A stretch of DNA of 64,000 nt, from assembly GCF_003019275.1 (NCBI RefSeq), contig NZ_CP027848.1:62001-126000 (forward strand), in the 5' to 3' direction. The position numbers and the translations under genes were made by a program. The notes below the pieces were generated by a model. The model saw only the letters and a program-made list of their open reading frames with translations. It ran no database searches and was not told the origin of the DNA. Shown here piece by piece: positions 19,846 through 29,256 of this stretch (the first letter of the stretch is position 1; every line of letters starts with the position of its first letter). Source of the stretch: Staphylococcus muscae (lineage in GTDB: Bacteria; Bacillota; Bacilli; Staphylococcales; Staphylococcaceae).

Positions 19846-20973
19846 ATGAATGAGAAATTTGCACCACTGTTCCAATCATTGACGTTTCCTAATGGGAAAA
19901 AGATTGGAAATCGTTTTGTACTTGCGCCATTAACGCATACGATATCAAATGAAGATGGCACAGTATCGGAAAGAGAAGTGGCGTATATGTCGTCTCGTAC
20001 GAAAGGTGTGGGCCTTGCGATTACGGCTGCGAGTTATACGAATGAAGAAGGTAAAGCATTCCCAGGTCAGCCTTCTATTTCGAAGGAAGCGGATATTGAA
20101 GGCTTGCGTCGTGTTGCGGAGACGATTAAAGAGAATGGCGCAACAGCGATTGTTCAAATCCACCACGGTGGCGTGAAGTCGTTGCCACAATTGGTGCCGA
20201 ATGGTGATGTGAAAGGGCCAAGTGAAATTGAAACGAGCGGTTGGGGTGAAAAAACTGCACACAGTGCACGTGAGATGACTGGGGAAGAAATCTATCAAGC
20301 AATTGAAGACTTTGGACGTGCGACATCTCTTGCGATTAAAGCAGGTTTTGATGGTGTTGAAATTCACGGTGCCAATCATTATTTAATTCATCAATTCTTC
20401 TCACCGTATTACAATCGTCGACATGATATGTGGGGTGAACCATTACGTTTCCCAGTAGCTGTTGTGGATGAAGTGTTACGTGTTGCAGAAGAAGAAGGGC
20501 CTGAAAACTTTATCGTTGGATATCGTTTCTCACCAGAAGAAGCGGAAACACCAGGTATCACTATGGAACGTACAAAATGTTTAGTGGATACGTTAATCGA
20601 AAAACCACTAGATTATTTACATGTATCTTTAGGTGATATTCAATCACGCACAAGAGAAGGTGAATATGCAGGGGAAAAACGTATTTCACTCTTGCTTGAT
20701 TGGATTGATGGGCGTATGCCGTTAATTGGTGTTGGCTCTATATTTAATGGAGAAGATGTTCTAGCTGCTCAAGAAACAGGTGTACCATTGATTGCGATAG
20801 GACGTGGCTTATTATTTGATCCTCAGCTTGTTCAAAAGATTGAAGCGGGTCGAGAAGATGAAATTATTGACTACTTTGACGCTGAAAGAGAAGATAAACA
20901 CTCACTTCCGGATGAATTATGGGAATCATTTGTGACAGAACATTATGCATCACCGAAGAAAAACGAGCGTTAA
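19846..20973 (+). CDS. NADH-dependent flavin oxidoreductase, old yellow enzyme family
   Basis: 375 residues. It is a TIM-barrel FMN enzyme that reduces activated alkenes, enones or nitro compounds with NAD(P)H; the physiological substrate is unknown. Seen: RFVLAPLTHTISNEDG (FMN-binding strand 1), VQIHHGG, GFDGVEIHGANHYLIHQFFSPYYNRR (catalytic/active-site strand), GVGSIF and AIGRGLL (phosphate binding). It resembles the S. aureus oxidoreductase that I place elsewhere in that genome, so the gene looks inserted between typA and the ylaI-like gene. I chose the ATG at 19846, nine bases after AGGAGG; 19837 abuts that site. Confidence 0.9.
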   Translation: MNEKFAPLFQSLTFPNGKKIGNRFVLAPLTHTISNEDGTVSEREVAYMSSRTKGVGLAITAASYTNEEGKAFPGQPSISKEADIEGLRRVAETIKENGATAIVQIHHGGVKSLPQLVPNGDVKGPSEIETSGWGEKTAHSAREMTGEEIYQAIEDFGRATSLAIKAGFDGVEIHGANHYLIHQFFSPYYNRRHDMWGEPLRFPVAVVDEVLRVAEEEGPENFIVGYRFSPEEAETPGITMERTKCLVDTLIEKPLDYLHVSLGDIQSRTREGEYAGEKRISLLLDWIDGRMPLIGVGSIFNGEDVLAAQETGVPLIAIGRGLLFDPQLVQKIEAGREDEIIDYFDAEREDKHSLPDELWESFVTEHYASPKKNER

Positions 20974-20977
20974 ATCT

Positions 20978-21017
20978 AAAAAAGTCATGATGCGATATTA
21001 CGCATCATGACTTTTTT
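20978..21017. terminator. Bidirectional terminator overlapping the ylaI-like coding end
   Basis: A6 + GTCATGATGCG (20978-20994) pairs perfectly with CGCATCATGAC + T6 (21001-21017). The right arm encodes the last residues of the minus-strand gene. Confidence 0.9.
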
Positions 21018-21183
21018 CAGTAGTCAATGATTGAGAAGGTCGTTGCCGTGGTGTATCCAAGCGGCTCTTACATTCATCACACATAAAAGTACGAATGGGG
21101 TTATTTTTTAAGCGTTTCGATAACAAGGTATTTTCGTCTAGTAATACCTCAGTGTCGCAGATGACACATGTCACTTTTCGCAT
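20998..21183 (-). CDS. YlaI-like zinc-ribbon protein (DUF2197)
   Basis: 61 residues with two CxxC pairs, CVIC (7-10) and CDEC (about 35-38), separated by a Lys/Leu-rich stretch. This is a zinc-ribbon arrangement seen in the YlaI/DUF2197 family. The C-terminal tail (SHDA) is encoded by one arm of the transcription terminator of the converging oxidoreductase gene, so the tail sequence is probably not under strong protein-level constraint. It ends an apparent two-gene minus-strand unit with the next gene (3-base gap). Function unknown. Confidence 0.85.
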   Translation of the reverse strand: MRKVTCVICDTEVLLDENTLLSKRLKNNPIRTFMCDECKSRLDTPRQRPSQSLTTEKSHDA

Positions 21184-21186
21184 GAA

Positions 21187-21669
21187 TTATAGCACCTCGA
21201 TATGTGTGACGTGTTTGAATTCGTATTGATAGCCTTCATCTTGTGTGTAGATGAAGCTATCCACACCGTCGTCATCATAGAGGCGTTTACCATCTTTTGC
21301 GAATTGGAAGAAGAGATACGGTAAAAGTGTGAACGGCACATCGATATGTTCTGACGCATTTGATAAACGAATTGTAGTCGCTGACGCATGTGGTTCTGCA
21401 TTTTTGAAAAACGGCGTCATGTTAATTACAAATGATTCTTTTAAGACAGCACGTTTTTTGTATTCAATTTCAGAGTTAAGTGTCGGTGGGTTTGTTTGCC
21501 CTTCAAGAATCGCTCTGTTCCACTCACGATTGTCTTCAAACTTGATTGGCTTTTCACCTTCAAAAACACCTTTCTCCAAATCTTCAATTGTCACTTTACG
21601 GTCATCAAATATCCAAGTTGTACTATCAAGTGTAATTGGAAATTTAACAGCACCTTTAATTTGAATCAT
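21187..21669 (-). CDS. Conserved protein, YlaL-like (function unknown)
   Basis: 160 residues, soluble, without signal peptide or obvious catalytic motif. N-terminal half KGAVKFPITLDSTTWIFDDRKV; C-terminal half with YLFFQFAKDGKRLYDDDGVDSF. The S. aureus orthologue in the same position is often annotated as a peptidyl-prolyl isomerase, but I see no cyclophilin, FKBP or parvulin motif, so I would not use that name. GGGAG is upstream of the ATG. Confidence 0.8.
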   Translation of the reverse strand: MIQIKGAVKFPITLDSTTWIFDDRKVTIEDLEKGVFEGEKPIKFEDNREWNRAILEGQTNPPTLNSEIEYKKRAVLKESFVINMTPFFKNAEPHASATTIRLSNASEHIDVPFTLLPYLFFQFAKDGKRLYDDDGVDSFIYTQDEGYQYEFKHVTHIEVL

Positions 21670-21805
21670 AGCTTATGCACTCCCTTGTTTTGACTAGTTC
21701 TATTTTAACATATATGAAAGTGGGGAGCTTTGGAATTTACTTGCTTTTTACTATGGGATAAGATAAACTTTTTACATGAAGATAAATCAATAGGGGGAGT
21801 CTGTC

Positions 21806-22081
21806 ATGAGCAAGCAACATGATTATAGAACTGCTGCATATGACCAATTGAACCAAGATGCAGAGCGCATTTTACAACTTATCAAAGTTCAAATAGATAA
21901 TTTAACGTTACCGCAGTGTCCATTATACGAAGAAGTATTGGATACACAGATGTATGGTTTACAGAAGGAAGTCAATTTTGCTGTAAATCTAGGGTTAGTG
22001 GATCAAGAAGACGGCAAGGCATTAATGTTACGTCTTGAGAAAGAATTATCAAAATTACACGAAGCATTTTTACGTATATAA
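21806..22081 (+). CDS. ylaN: YlaN, Fur-modulating iron-homeostasis protein (UPF0358)
   Basis: 91 residues, helical ([40 protein letters not shown]), length and sequence of the YlaN/UPF0358 family. Known in S. aureus: YlaN is conditionally essential, binds Fe(II), and interacts with Fur to relieve repression. GGGGGAG precedes the ATG. It is followed by a hairpin and then ftsW, as in S. aureus. Confidence 0.92.
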   Translation: MSKQHDYRTAAYDQLNQDAERILQLIKVQIDNLTLPQCPLYEEVLDTQMYGLQKEVNFAVNLGLVDQEDGKALMLRLEKELSKLHEAFLRI

Positions 22082-22088
22082 AGTAACT

Positions 22089-22125
22089 GGGACAATGCGG
22101 TTCATTTCAATGACGATTGTCCCAT
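22089..22125 (+). terminator. Hairpin after ylaN
   Basis: TGGGACAAT (22089-22097) pairs perfectly with ATTGTCCCA (22117-22125). No long T-run, so termination may be partial and ftsW may receive read-through. Confidence 0.6.
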
Positions 22126-22171
22126 TATCATGTGAGTCGTATAAATGCTATGAATTGGATGTTTTAAATCT

Positions 22172-23386
22172 ATGAACCGAATAAAAAATTTTTTTCGATA
22201 TATTTTGGGTACTTCTAAATATATCGATTTTCCGTTATTACTCACTTATATCGCACTCTGTTTAATTGGACTTACGATGGTATATAGTGCGAGTATGGTG
22301 CCTGCTACACGTGGGACATTAACTGGGGGTATTGCCGTATCGGGTACATACTTTTATATGCGACAGCTGATCTATGTCATCGTCGGGTTTGGTATTGTAT
22401 TTTTTATGGCGTATATCATGGATATTCGTATTTTAAAGAACCGAAATGTCCAACAAGGTATGATGGCCGTCTTGCTACTCTTATTATTTGCGACGCTTGT
22501 TTTCGGTAGTGAGATCAATGGTTCTAAGAGTTGGTTGAACTTAGGATTTATGAATTTACAGGCATCTGAGTTACTCAAGGTAGGTATCATACTATATGTT
22601 CCCTATATCATTGATAGAAAGTGGGTACAAATACAACAGAATCCTAAAGTTGTCTATGGGCCACTGTTCTTTGTAGGCTTCATCATTGTACTCGTGTTAT
22701 TCCAAAAAGACGTTGGACAAACGATGCTACTCACTGCCATATTAATTTGTATTTTTATTTATACTGGAATCGGTATGAAAAATATTTTGAGATTACTATC
22801 GGCACCTTTTTTAGGTTTGATCGTAGGGATCATCATTATTGTTGTTTTTCGAATCAATATATTACCCGCATATTTAACGGCACGCTTTAGTGCGTTAGAG
22901 AATCCGTTCAATTATGAATCAGGTATCGGTTATCACCTAGCCAATTCGTTATTAGCAATTGGGAATGGTGGATTGTTTGGCCGTGGACTAGGCAATAGTG
23001 TGATGAAGCTTGGCTACTTACCAGAGCCCCATACCGATTTTATTTTTGCGATTATTTGTGAAGAGCTTGGCTTTATCGGTGCATTAATCGTACTGATACT
23101 TATATATTCGATTGTTTATCGTGCGCTTGTGATGGCATCTCGTACAGATTCTTATTTCTATAAGTTAGTCTGTGTTGGGATTGCAAGTTATATTGGTATA
23201 CAAGCTTTCGTCAACTTAGGTGGTATTTCTGGACTTATCCCACTGACAGGTGTGCCATTACCATTCATTAGTTTTGGTGGATCTTCTATGATGAGTTTAA
23301 GTATGGCGATGGGGCTACTACTCCTTGTCGGTAAACAAATTAAATATGAAGAAGCACGACAACGTTACTATGAAAAGCGACGTTAA
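22172..23386 (+). CDS. ftsW: Septal peptidoglycan glycosyltransferase FtsW
   Basis: 404 residues, SEDS family with about ten membrane helices. It polymerises lipid II at the division septum together with a class B PBP. Seen: the hallmark NSLLAIGNGGLFGRGLGNSVMK and LPEPHTDFIFAII region and PLPFISFGGSSM near the C-terminus. FtsW is preferred over RodA because the position upstream of pycA and the sequence match S. aureus FtsW. The ribosome-binding site is weak (no GGAGG), which suggests low expression or start uncertainty. Confidence 0.93.
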   Translation: MNRIKNFFRYILGTSKYIDFPLLLTYIALCLIGLTMVYSASMVPATRGTLTGGIAVSGTYFYMRQLIYVIVGFGIVFFMAYIMDIRILKNRNVQQGMMAVLLLLLFATLVFGSEINGSKSWLNLGFMNLQASELLKVGIILYVPYIIDRKWVQIQQNPKVVYGPLFFVGFIIVLVLFQKDVGQTMLLTAILICIFIYTGIGMKNILRLLSAPFLGLIVGIIIIVVFRINILPAYLTARFSALENPFNYESGIGYHLANSLLAIGNGGLFGRGLGNSVMKLGYLPEPHTDFIFAIICEELGFIGALIVLILIYSIVYRALVMASRTDSYFYKLVCVGIASYIGIQAFVNLGGISGLIPLTGVPLPFISFGGSSMMSLSMAMGLLLLVGKQIKYEEARQRYYEKRR

Positions 23387-23397
23387 GATAAATGATT

Positions 23398-23442
23398 AAC
23401 ACGATATTACAAAGGTTAAACTTTCGTAATGTCGTGTTTTTT
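23398..23442 (+). terminator. Terminator of ftsW
   Basis: AACACGATATTACAAAG pairs with CTTTCGTAATGTCGTGTT (one bulge), followed by T6. Confidence 0.88.
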
Positions 23443-23502
23443 CTTACTTTTTTAGTGTACGATAATTTATAAGAAGCTGAGTGATCAAGCAATTGAATGA
23501 TA

Positions 23503-23542
23503 GTCAAATTTTTTTGACAATAGCACAGTTGCGTTTTAAAAT
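23503..23542 (+). promoter_or_regulatory. Promoter of pycA with overlapping palindrome
   Basis: -35 TTGACA (23514-23519), 17 bases, -10 TAAAAT (23537-23542). The -35 is embedded in the palindrome GTCAAA-TTTT-TTTGAC (23503-23518), a possible repressor site. Confidence 0.75.
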
Positions 23543-23662
23543 ATAGATATTGATTACCTGATGTTATTGATAAAGATAACAAAAACTTATCAAATAGATA
23601 ATCATATTTAATCAACACTGGATAAGATGTGTTTAAAACGCTTTAAATAGGGGGCTGATAGC

Positions 23663-26600
23663 ATGCAACATATTAAAAAAATCTTAGTTGCTAACCGTGG
23701 TGAAATTGCAATTCGTATTTTCAGAGCAGCAACAGAATTAGGGATTCAAACTGTCGCAATATATTCTAAAGAAGATATGCGTGCTTTACATCGTTATAAA
23801 GCAGATGAAGCTTATTTAGTAGGGGAAGATCTTGGACCTGCTGAATCATATTTAAATATCGAACGTATTATTCAAATTGCGAAAGAAGCAAATGTGGATG
23901 CCATTCATCCAGGTTACGGCTTTTTAAGTGAAAATATGCAGTTTGCGAAACGTTGTGCAGAAGAGGGCATTATTTTTGTTGGACCAGAACTTGAACATCT
24001 TGATATGTTTGGTGATAAGGTCAAAGCACGTACAACGGCGATACGTGCGAACTTACCAGTTATACCAGGGACGGATGGACCCGTAGCCAATATCGAAGCA
24101 GCAACAGCTTTTGCTGAGACAGCAGGCTATCCTTTAATGATCAAAGCGACGAGTGGCGGTGGCGGTAAAGGGATGCGTATCGTTCGAGATGCTTCTGAGC
24201 TGTCTGAAGCTTTTACTCGTGCAAAATCAGAAGCAGAGAAATCTTTTGGTAGCAGTGAGGTTTACATAGAGAAGTTTATCGATGAGCCAAAACATATCGA
24301 AGTTCAAGTGTTAGGAGACAAAGAAGGCAATATCATCCACCTATATGAACGTGATTGTTCTGTTCAACGACGCCATCAAAAAGTTGTTGAAGTGGCACCA
24401 TCTGTTAGTTTATCCAAAACAATGCGTGAAGAGATTTGTCGTGCAGCTGTTGATTTGATGCAACAAATAGAATACGTAAATGCAGGAACAGTTGAATTTT
24501 TAGTGTCTGGTGATGATTACTATTTCATCGAAGTGAACCCACGTATTCAAGTTGAACATACGATTACAGAGATGATTACAGGTGTAGATATCGTTAAAAC
24601 ACAATTACTCATTGCTGATGGCGAACTGTTACATGGTGATCGTGTGGGATTACCACACCAAGCCGAAATACAGTCAATGGGATACGCGATTCAATGTCGT
24701 ATTACAACAGAAGATCCAACTCAGGACTTCATGCCGGATACAGGACGCATTGTTGCCTACCGTTCAAGCGGAGGTTTCGGTGTACGTCTCGATGCAGGAG
24801 ATGCTTTCCAAGGTGCTGAAATTTCACCATATTATGATTCGTTATTAGTGAAAATTTCAACACATGCTATCAGTTATAAAGAAGCACGTGAAAAAATGGC
24901 ACGATCACTTCAGGAAATGCGCATTCGTGGTGTGAAAACGAATATTCCATTTTTATATAATGTGATTCAACATGCACAGTTTGCTTCGGGTGACTATTCA
25001 ACGAAGTTTTTAGAAGAAGCACCTGAATTATTTGTCATTCAGCCGTCAAGAGACCGTGGAACAAAGACGTTGGAATATATCGGCAATGTGACAATCAATG
25101 GTTTTCCAAGTGTAGAGAAACGTCCGAAGCCACATTTTGAAGCCGCAGATGTACCAAAGGTGAAAGCGCAAGATATTGCACAATTACGTGGTACGAAGCA
25201 GTTGTTAGATGAACAAGGGCCTGCTGCTGTGGCACAATGGGTGAAAGCCCAAGATGAAGTGTTGATTACCGATACGACGTTTCGTGATGCGCATCAATCA
25301 TTATTAGCAACACGTGTCCGGACACATGATTTGTTACAGATTGCGCCTGAAACAGCAAATGTCATGCAAAATAACTTTTCTCTTGAGTTATGGGGGGGTG
25401 CTACGTTTGATGTGGCATACAATTTCTTAAAAGAAAACCCTTGGGATCGCCTCAAATTATTAAGAAAAGCGATTCCGAATGTATTATTCCAAATGTTATT
25501 GCGTGCATCGAATGCGGTTGGTTATAAAAACTATCCAGATAATGTGATTCAAAAGTTTGTCTCAGAAAGTGCTAAAGCAGGCGTAGATGTATTCAGAATT
25601 TTTGATTCGTTGAACTGGGTAGAGCAGATGAAAGTAGCCAACGAAGCGGTACAGGAAGCAGGCAAAATATCAGAAGGAACAATTTGTTATACAGGTGATA
25701 TTTTAGATACGACACGCTCGAATGTCTATACGTTAGAATATTATGTAGATTTGGCAAAAACATTGGAACGAGAAGGGTTCCATATGCTAGCTATTAAAGA
25801 TATGGCAGGTCTCTTGAAACCACGAGCTGCATACGAATTAATCGGTGAGTTAAAGGCAGCAGTCGACTTACCAATCCACTTGCATACGCATGATACGAGT
25901 GGGAACGGCATTTTGACATATAACCAAGCGATTAATGCTGGTGTAGATGTGATTGATACGGCTGTGGCAGCAATGTCAGGTTTAACAAGTCAACCAAGCA
26001 GTAACTCGCTTTACTATGCGATGAGTGGTTTCTCACGTGATATTCGTATGGATATTGAAGGGCACGAACGCTTATCACACTATTGGGATGCCATCCGTCC
26101 ATACTATCAAGACTTTGAAAGTGATATGAAGTCTCCGCATACAGAAATCTATCAACATGAGATGCCGGGTGGGCAGTACTCTAACTTACGCCAACAAGCA
26201 AAAAGCTTAGGCTTAGGCGAACGATTCGGTGAAGTCAAAGATATGTATAGACGTGTCAACTTATTATTTGGTGACATCGTTAAAGTAACCCCATCATCAA
26301 AGGTAGTAGGAGACATGGCACTGTATATGGTGCAAAATGATTTGGATGAAACACAAGTATTAACTGACGGACACAAGCTGGACTTTCCTGACTCAGTTGT
26401 TTCATTTTTCAAAGGTGAAATCGGTCAACCGGTGAATGGTTTCAATAAACAATTACAAGAAGTTATCTTGAAAGGCCAAAAGGCACTCACTGAACGTCCA
26501 GGTGAACATCTGGTGCCTGTTGATTTTGACCAATTGAAATTAGAACTTCAAGAAAAACAACAGCGTGAAGTGACAGAACAAGATGTGGTGAGTTATGCAC

Positions 26601-27115
26601 TTTATCCGAAAGTCTATGAGCAATATATGCAGACGTTTGAACGATTCGGAGATGTATCATTATTAGATACGCCAACCTTCTTCTTTGGTATGCGTGAAAA
26701 TGAGACAATTAAGATTGAAATAGACAAAGGCAAAGTATTAGTCATTACGTTACAAACAATCACACAACCAGATGATAATGGTATGCGTACAGTCTTTTTT
26801 GAAATGAACGGTCAGGCACGACGCATTCAAGTGAAAGATGAGAATATTCAATCGGTACACCTTGCTAAACCGAAAGCAGACAAAAATAATCCGAACCATA
26901 TCGGTGCACAAATGCCAGGTACGGTTATTGATGTAAAAGTGACAGAACAAGATGTAGTGGAAGCAGGACAATCTTTAATTATTACTGAAGCCATGAAGAT
27001 GGAGACAACTGTCCAAGCGCCATTTAAAGGGACGATTAAAGCAATACACGTACAAAATAATGAAAGTATTGAAACAGGAGATTTATTAATTGAAATAGAA
27101 AAGCTTGAAGGATAG
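23663..27115 (+). CDS. pycA: Pyruvate carboxylase
   Basis: 1150 residues, same length as the S. aureus enzyme. It makes oxaloacetate from pyruvate, bicarbonate and ATP, replenishing the TCA cycle. Domains: biotin carboxylase with ATP-grasp (GGGGKGMRIV about 170; EVNPRIQVEHTITEM about 294), carboxyltransferase (TDTTFRDAHQSLLATRVRT about 535, metal-binding LHTHDTSGNG), the tetramerisation region, and the C-terminal biotinyl domain with AMKM (biotinyl Lys1112). AGGGGGC is upstream of the ATG. Single gene flanked by terminators. Confidence 0.97.
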   Translation: MQHIKKILVANRGEIAIRIFRAATELGIQTVAIYSKEDMRALHRYKADEAYLVGEDLGPAESYLNIERIIQIAKEANVDAIHPGYGFLSENMQFAKRCAEEGIIFVGPELEHLDMFGDKVKARTTAIRANLPVIPGTDGPVANIEAATAFAETAGYPLMIKATSGGGGKGMRIVRDASELSEAFTRAKSEAEKSFGSSEVYIEKFIDEPKHIEVQVLGDKEGNIIHLYERDCSVQRRHQKVVEVAPSVSLSKTMREEICRAAVDLMQQIEYVNAGTVEFLVSGDDYYFIEVNPRIQVEHTITEMITGVDIVKTQLLIADGELLHGDRVGLPHQAEIQSMGYAIQCRITTEDPTQDFMPDTGRIVAYRSSGGFGVRLDAGDAFQGAEISPYYDSLLVKISTHAISYKEAREKMARSLQEMRIRGVKTNIPFLYNVIQHAQFASGDYSTKFLEEAPELFVIQPSRDRGTKTLEYIGNVTINGFPSVEKRPKPHFEAADVPKVKAQDIAQLRGTKQLLDEQGPAAVAQWVKAQDEVLITDTTFRDAHQSLLATRVRTHDLLQIAPETANVMQNNFSLELWGGATFDVAYNFLKENPWDRLKLLRKAIPNVLFQMLLRASNAVGYKNYPDNVIQKFVSESAKAGVDVFRIFDSLNWVEQMKVANEAVQEAGKISEGTICYTGDILDTTRSNVYTLEYYVDLAKTLEREGFHMLAIKDMAGLLKPRAAYELIGELKAAVDLPIHLHTHDTSGNGILTYNQAINAGVDVIDTAVAAMSGLTSQPSSNSLYYAMSGFSRDIRMDIEGHERLSHYWDAIRPYYQDFESDMKSPHTEIYQHEMPGGQYSNLRQQAKSLGLGERFGEVKDMYRRVNLLFGDIVKVTPSSKVVGDMALYMVQNDLDETQVLTDGHKLDFPDSVVSFFKGEIGQPVNGFNKQLQEVILKGQKALTERPGEHLVPVDFDQLKLELQEKQQREVTEQDVVSYALYPKVYEQYMQTFERFGDVSLLDTPTFFFGMRENETIKIEIDKGKVLVITLQTITQPDDNGMRTVFFEMNGQARRIQVKDENIQSVHLAKPKADKNNPNHIGAQMPGTVIDVKVTEQDVVEAGQSLIITEAMKMETTVQAPFKGTIKAIHVQNNESIETGDLLIEIEKLEG

Positions 27116-27118
27116 AAG

Positions 27119-27158
27119 AAACCCGCTTGTCATGGTGTTGTGCATGACAAGCGGGTTT
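27119..27158. terminator. Bidirectional terminator between pycA and ctaA
   Basis: AAACCCGCTTGTCATG and CATGACAAGCGGGTTT form a perfect 16-base stem. Confidence 0.92.
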
Positions 27159-27163
27159 TAAAA

Positions 27164-28072
27164 TTATTGTTCGCCACGATTAGATCTTAAAATGAGTAAG
27201 ATGAAGTAGCTGATCAATCCGAAGAGTAACGTAATGAACAATGCGTGTAACAATGCAATGATAAGGTTTACTTCAGTGATGATTGATAAAGCACCAGTCG
27301 TAACTTGTAAAATAATCAAGATAAAGCTCGCTGTATAACCATAATGGATTGTACGATTATCTTGATAATTTTTTACAGCGTGAATATATGTTAATAAAAT
27401 AATTGTGAAGGCAAGTATCGCCATAATACGGTGTGCGAGTTGTACCCAGTCATGAACACCGTGTGGGACAAGGTCACCAAATGGCAATGGCCAAGCGCCG
27501 TAAGCAAGACTTGACTCAGTATGACGTACGAGTGCACCAGTATAAATTGTGACATATACGATACCAGTCATAATGAATGTATAAATTTGTAAAGGTTTCT
27601 TAATATGCACGACATTCGCTTCATATTTTTGATCAAGATCGAAAATAATGAGTGTTAAAACAAATACAGATGCGAAACTGATGAGTGAGATACCAAAATG
27701 TAATGCTAAAACATAGTCATTTTGTTGCCACATAACAGCTGCAGCACCTACTAATGCTTGAACTAATAAGAAACCAACACTTATTTTACAAAGTGGTTTG
27801 ACTTCACGAATGTGGCCGATATTCTTCCACGCCGTAATGACGAGCCAAGTTACAATTAAGAGAGACAAACCAGAGACAGCTCTATGACTCAATTCGATGA
27901 TTGTTTCAATAGGAAGATTCTCAGGCAGTAATGCACCGTGACATAACGGCCAGTCTGATCCACAACCATCTTCTGAACCTGTTTTTGTAACGAGTGCGCC
28001 ACCCAGCTGCACCCACATCATCATGAGTGTCGCTAATACTGATAACCACTTTAGGTTGCGCTTTTTAAACAA
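27164..28072 (-). CDS. ctaA: Heme A synthase
   Basis: 302 residues, eight membrane helices in two four-helix bundles. It oxidises the C8 methyl of haem O to give haem A for the aa3-type oxidase. Seen: the haem-ligand histidines in [21 protein letters not shown] and LLHALF, and the conserved cysteine pair in [12 protein letters not shown]. The start is TTG ([10 protein letters not shown]) with GAGGTG upstream, aligned with the S. aureus start. It is divergent from ctaB, the enzyme that makes its substrate. Confidence 0.95.
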   Translation of the reverse strand: MFKKRNLKWLSVLATLMMMWVQLGGALVTKTGSEDGCGSDWPLCHGALLPENLPIETIIELSHRAVSGLSLLIVTWLVITAWKNIGHIREVKPLCKISVGFLLVQALVGAAAVMWQQNDYVLALHFGISLISFASVFVLTLIIFDLDQKYEANVVHIKKPLQIYTFIMTGIVYVTIYTGALVRHTESSLAYGAWPLPFGDLVPHGVHDWVQLAHRIMAILAFTIILLTYIHAVKNYQDNRTIHYGYTASFILIILQVTTGALSIITEVNLIIALLHALFITLLFGLISYFILLILRSNRGEQ

Positions 28073-28101
28073 TGCTAAACACCTCGATATATTTTTATTT
28101 T

Positions 28102-28173
28102 ACAGGACGGCGGCCGGACGCATTGCTGTATGAAAATAGTTTACCGTCCTGTTAAGAATTCTTCTATATTATA
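28102..28173 (-). promoter_or_regulatory. ctaA promoter and structured leader
   Basis: An extended -10 (TGC + TATAAT, minus strand 28173-28168) starts a leader of about 85-90 bases. The leader carries a perfect 9-base inverted repeat, ACAGGACGG (plus 28102-28110) with CCGTCCTGT (28144-28152), enclosing a GC-rich loop. Confidence 0.6.
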
Positions 28174-28319
28174 GCAAAAAGCACTCTGTTATTGCGAAAC
28201 AATTCATGATGAATTTTTGAATGTCGATAAAGTGTCACAAAAAATTCGGAATAAAGCTAGTCAATTATAGGACTTTCATATATCATTGGTATATATGACA
28301 AAAAAAGGGGGGTAAATCA

Positions 28320-29231
28320 ATGTCGAAATCAGAAGTAGTTCCCGAAACTACTGGACGAATTTCATATAAAGAGCTTAAAGCAATCGTCAAGCTAGGACTC
28401 GTTCAAGGTAACTTAATTCCAGCATTTGCAGGTGGTTGGCTTGCAATTGTGATGACGAATCGATCGTTTTTATCATCAATTCCAGAATTGATTGTGATGA
28501 TGATAGGATCTACGCTTGTGATGGGTGGTGCTTGTGCCATTAACAACTATTATGATCAAGATATCGATCAGTTAATGCCAAGTAAACAGAATCGACCGAC
28601 GGTGAACGATCGCATATCAGACCGCAATCTCATTATGTTAAGTATGGGCATGATGATTTTCGGTGAATTGCTCTTATTTATGATTAATGTCCCAGCTGGC
28701 GTCATTGGTTTAGCTGGTATTGTTGGATACGTTTCATTCTATTCGATATGGTCTAAGAGACATACAACTTGGAATACCGTTGTAGGTAGCTTTCCGGGTG
28801 CCGTGCCACCACTCATTGGTTGGGTTGCAATAGATGGCCAATTAAGTGTGATGGCTTTAGCATTATTTGCAGTTGTATTTGCATGGCAACCCATTCACTT
28901 CTATGCGCTTGCTATTAAGCGCAGTGACGAATATCGTATTGCCAACATCCCAATGCTACCATCAGTAAAAGGATTTAATAGAACGCGAATCGGCATGTTT
29001 TTATGGTTGATCGTACTTTTACCACTACCATTTGTGATGCAAGAACTCGGTACGACGTTTGTTGTTTTAGCGACTTTACTCAACCTTGGATGGATTGGAT
29101 TAGGGTTGACAAGTTTTAAAACTTCAACGGATGAATCAAAGTGGGCAACGAAAATGTTTGTCTATTCCTTGAACTACCTTGTTGTATTTTTTGCACTTGT
29201 CGTAGTGATATCATTAATAAAATGGATTTAA
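28320..29231 (+). CDS. ctaB: Protoheme IX farnesyltransferase (heme O synthase)
   Basis: 303 residues, UbiA prenyltransferase superfamily with about eight helices. It attaches farnesyl to haem B. Both Asp-rich motifs are visible: [19 protein letters not shown] (first) and [15 protein letters not shown] (second). GGGGGG precedes the ATG. It is followed 25 bases later by ctaM, forming a ctaB-ctaM unit as in S. aureus. Confidence 0.96.
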   Translation: MSKSEVVPETTGRISYKELKAIVKLGLVQGNLIPAFAGGWLAIVMTNRSFLSSIPELIVMMIGSTLVMGGACAINNYYDQDIDQLMPSKQNRPTVNDRISDRNLIMLSMGMMIFGELLLFMINVPAGVIGLAGIVGYVSFYSIWSKRHTTWNTVVGSFPGAVPPLIGWVAIDGQLSVMALALFAVVFAWQPIHFYALAIKRSDEYRIANIPMLPSVKGFNRTRIGMFLWLIVLLPLPFVMQELGTTFVVLATLLNLGWIGLGLTSFKTSTDESKWATKMFVYSLNYLVVFFALVVVISLIKWI

Positions 29232-29256
29232 AAGACATATAAGCGAGGATGAGAAG

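Noticed and set aside
21187..21669. Annotation of the YlaL-like protein as a peptidyl-prolyl isomerase
   Set aside because: No cyclophilin, FKBP or parvulin motif is visible; the name seems to be carried over in databases.
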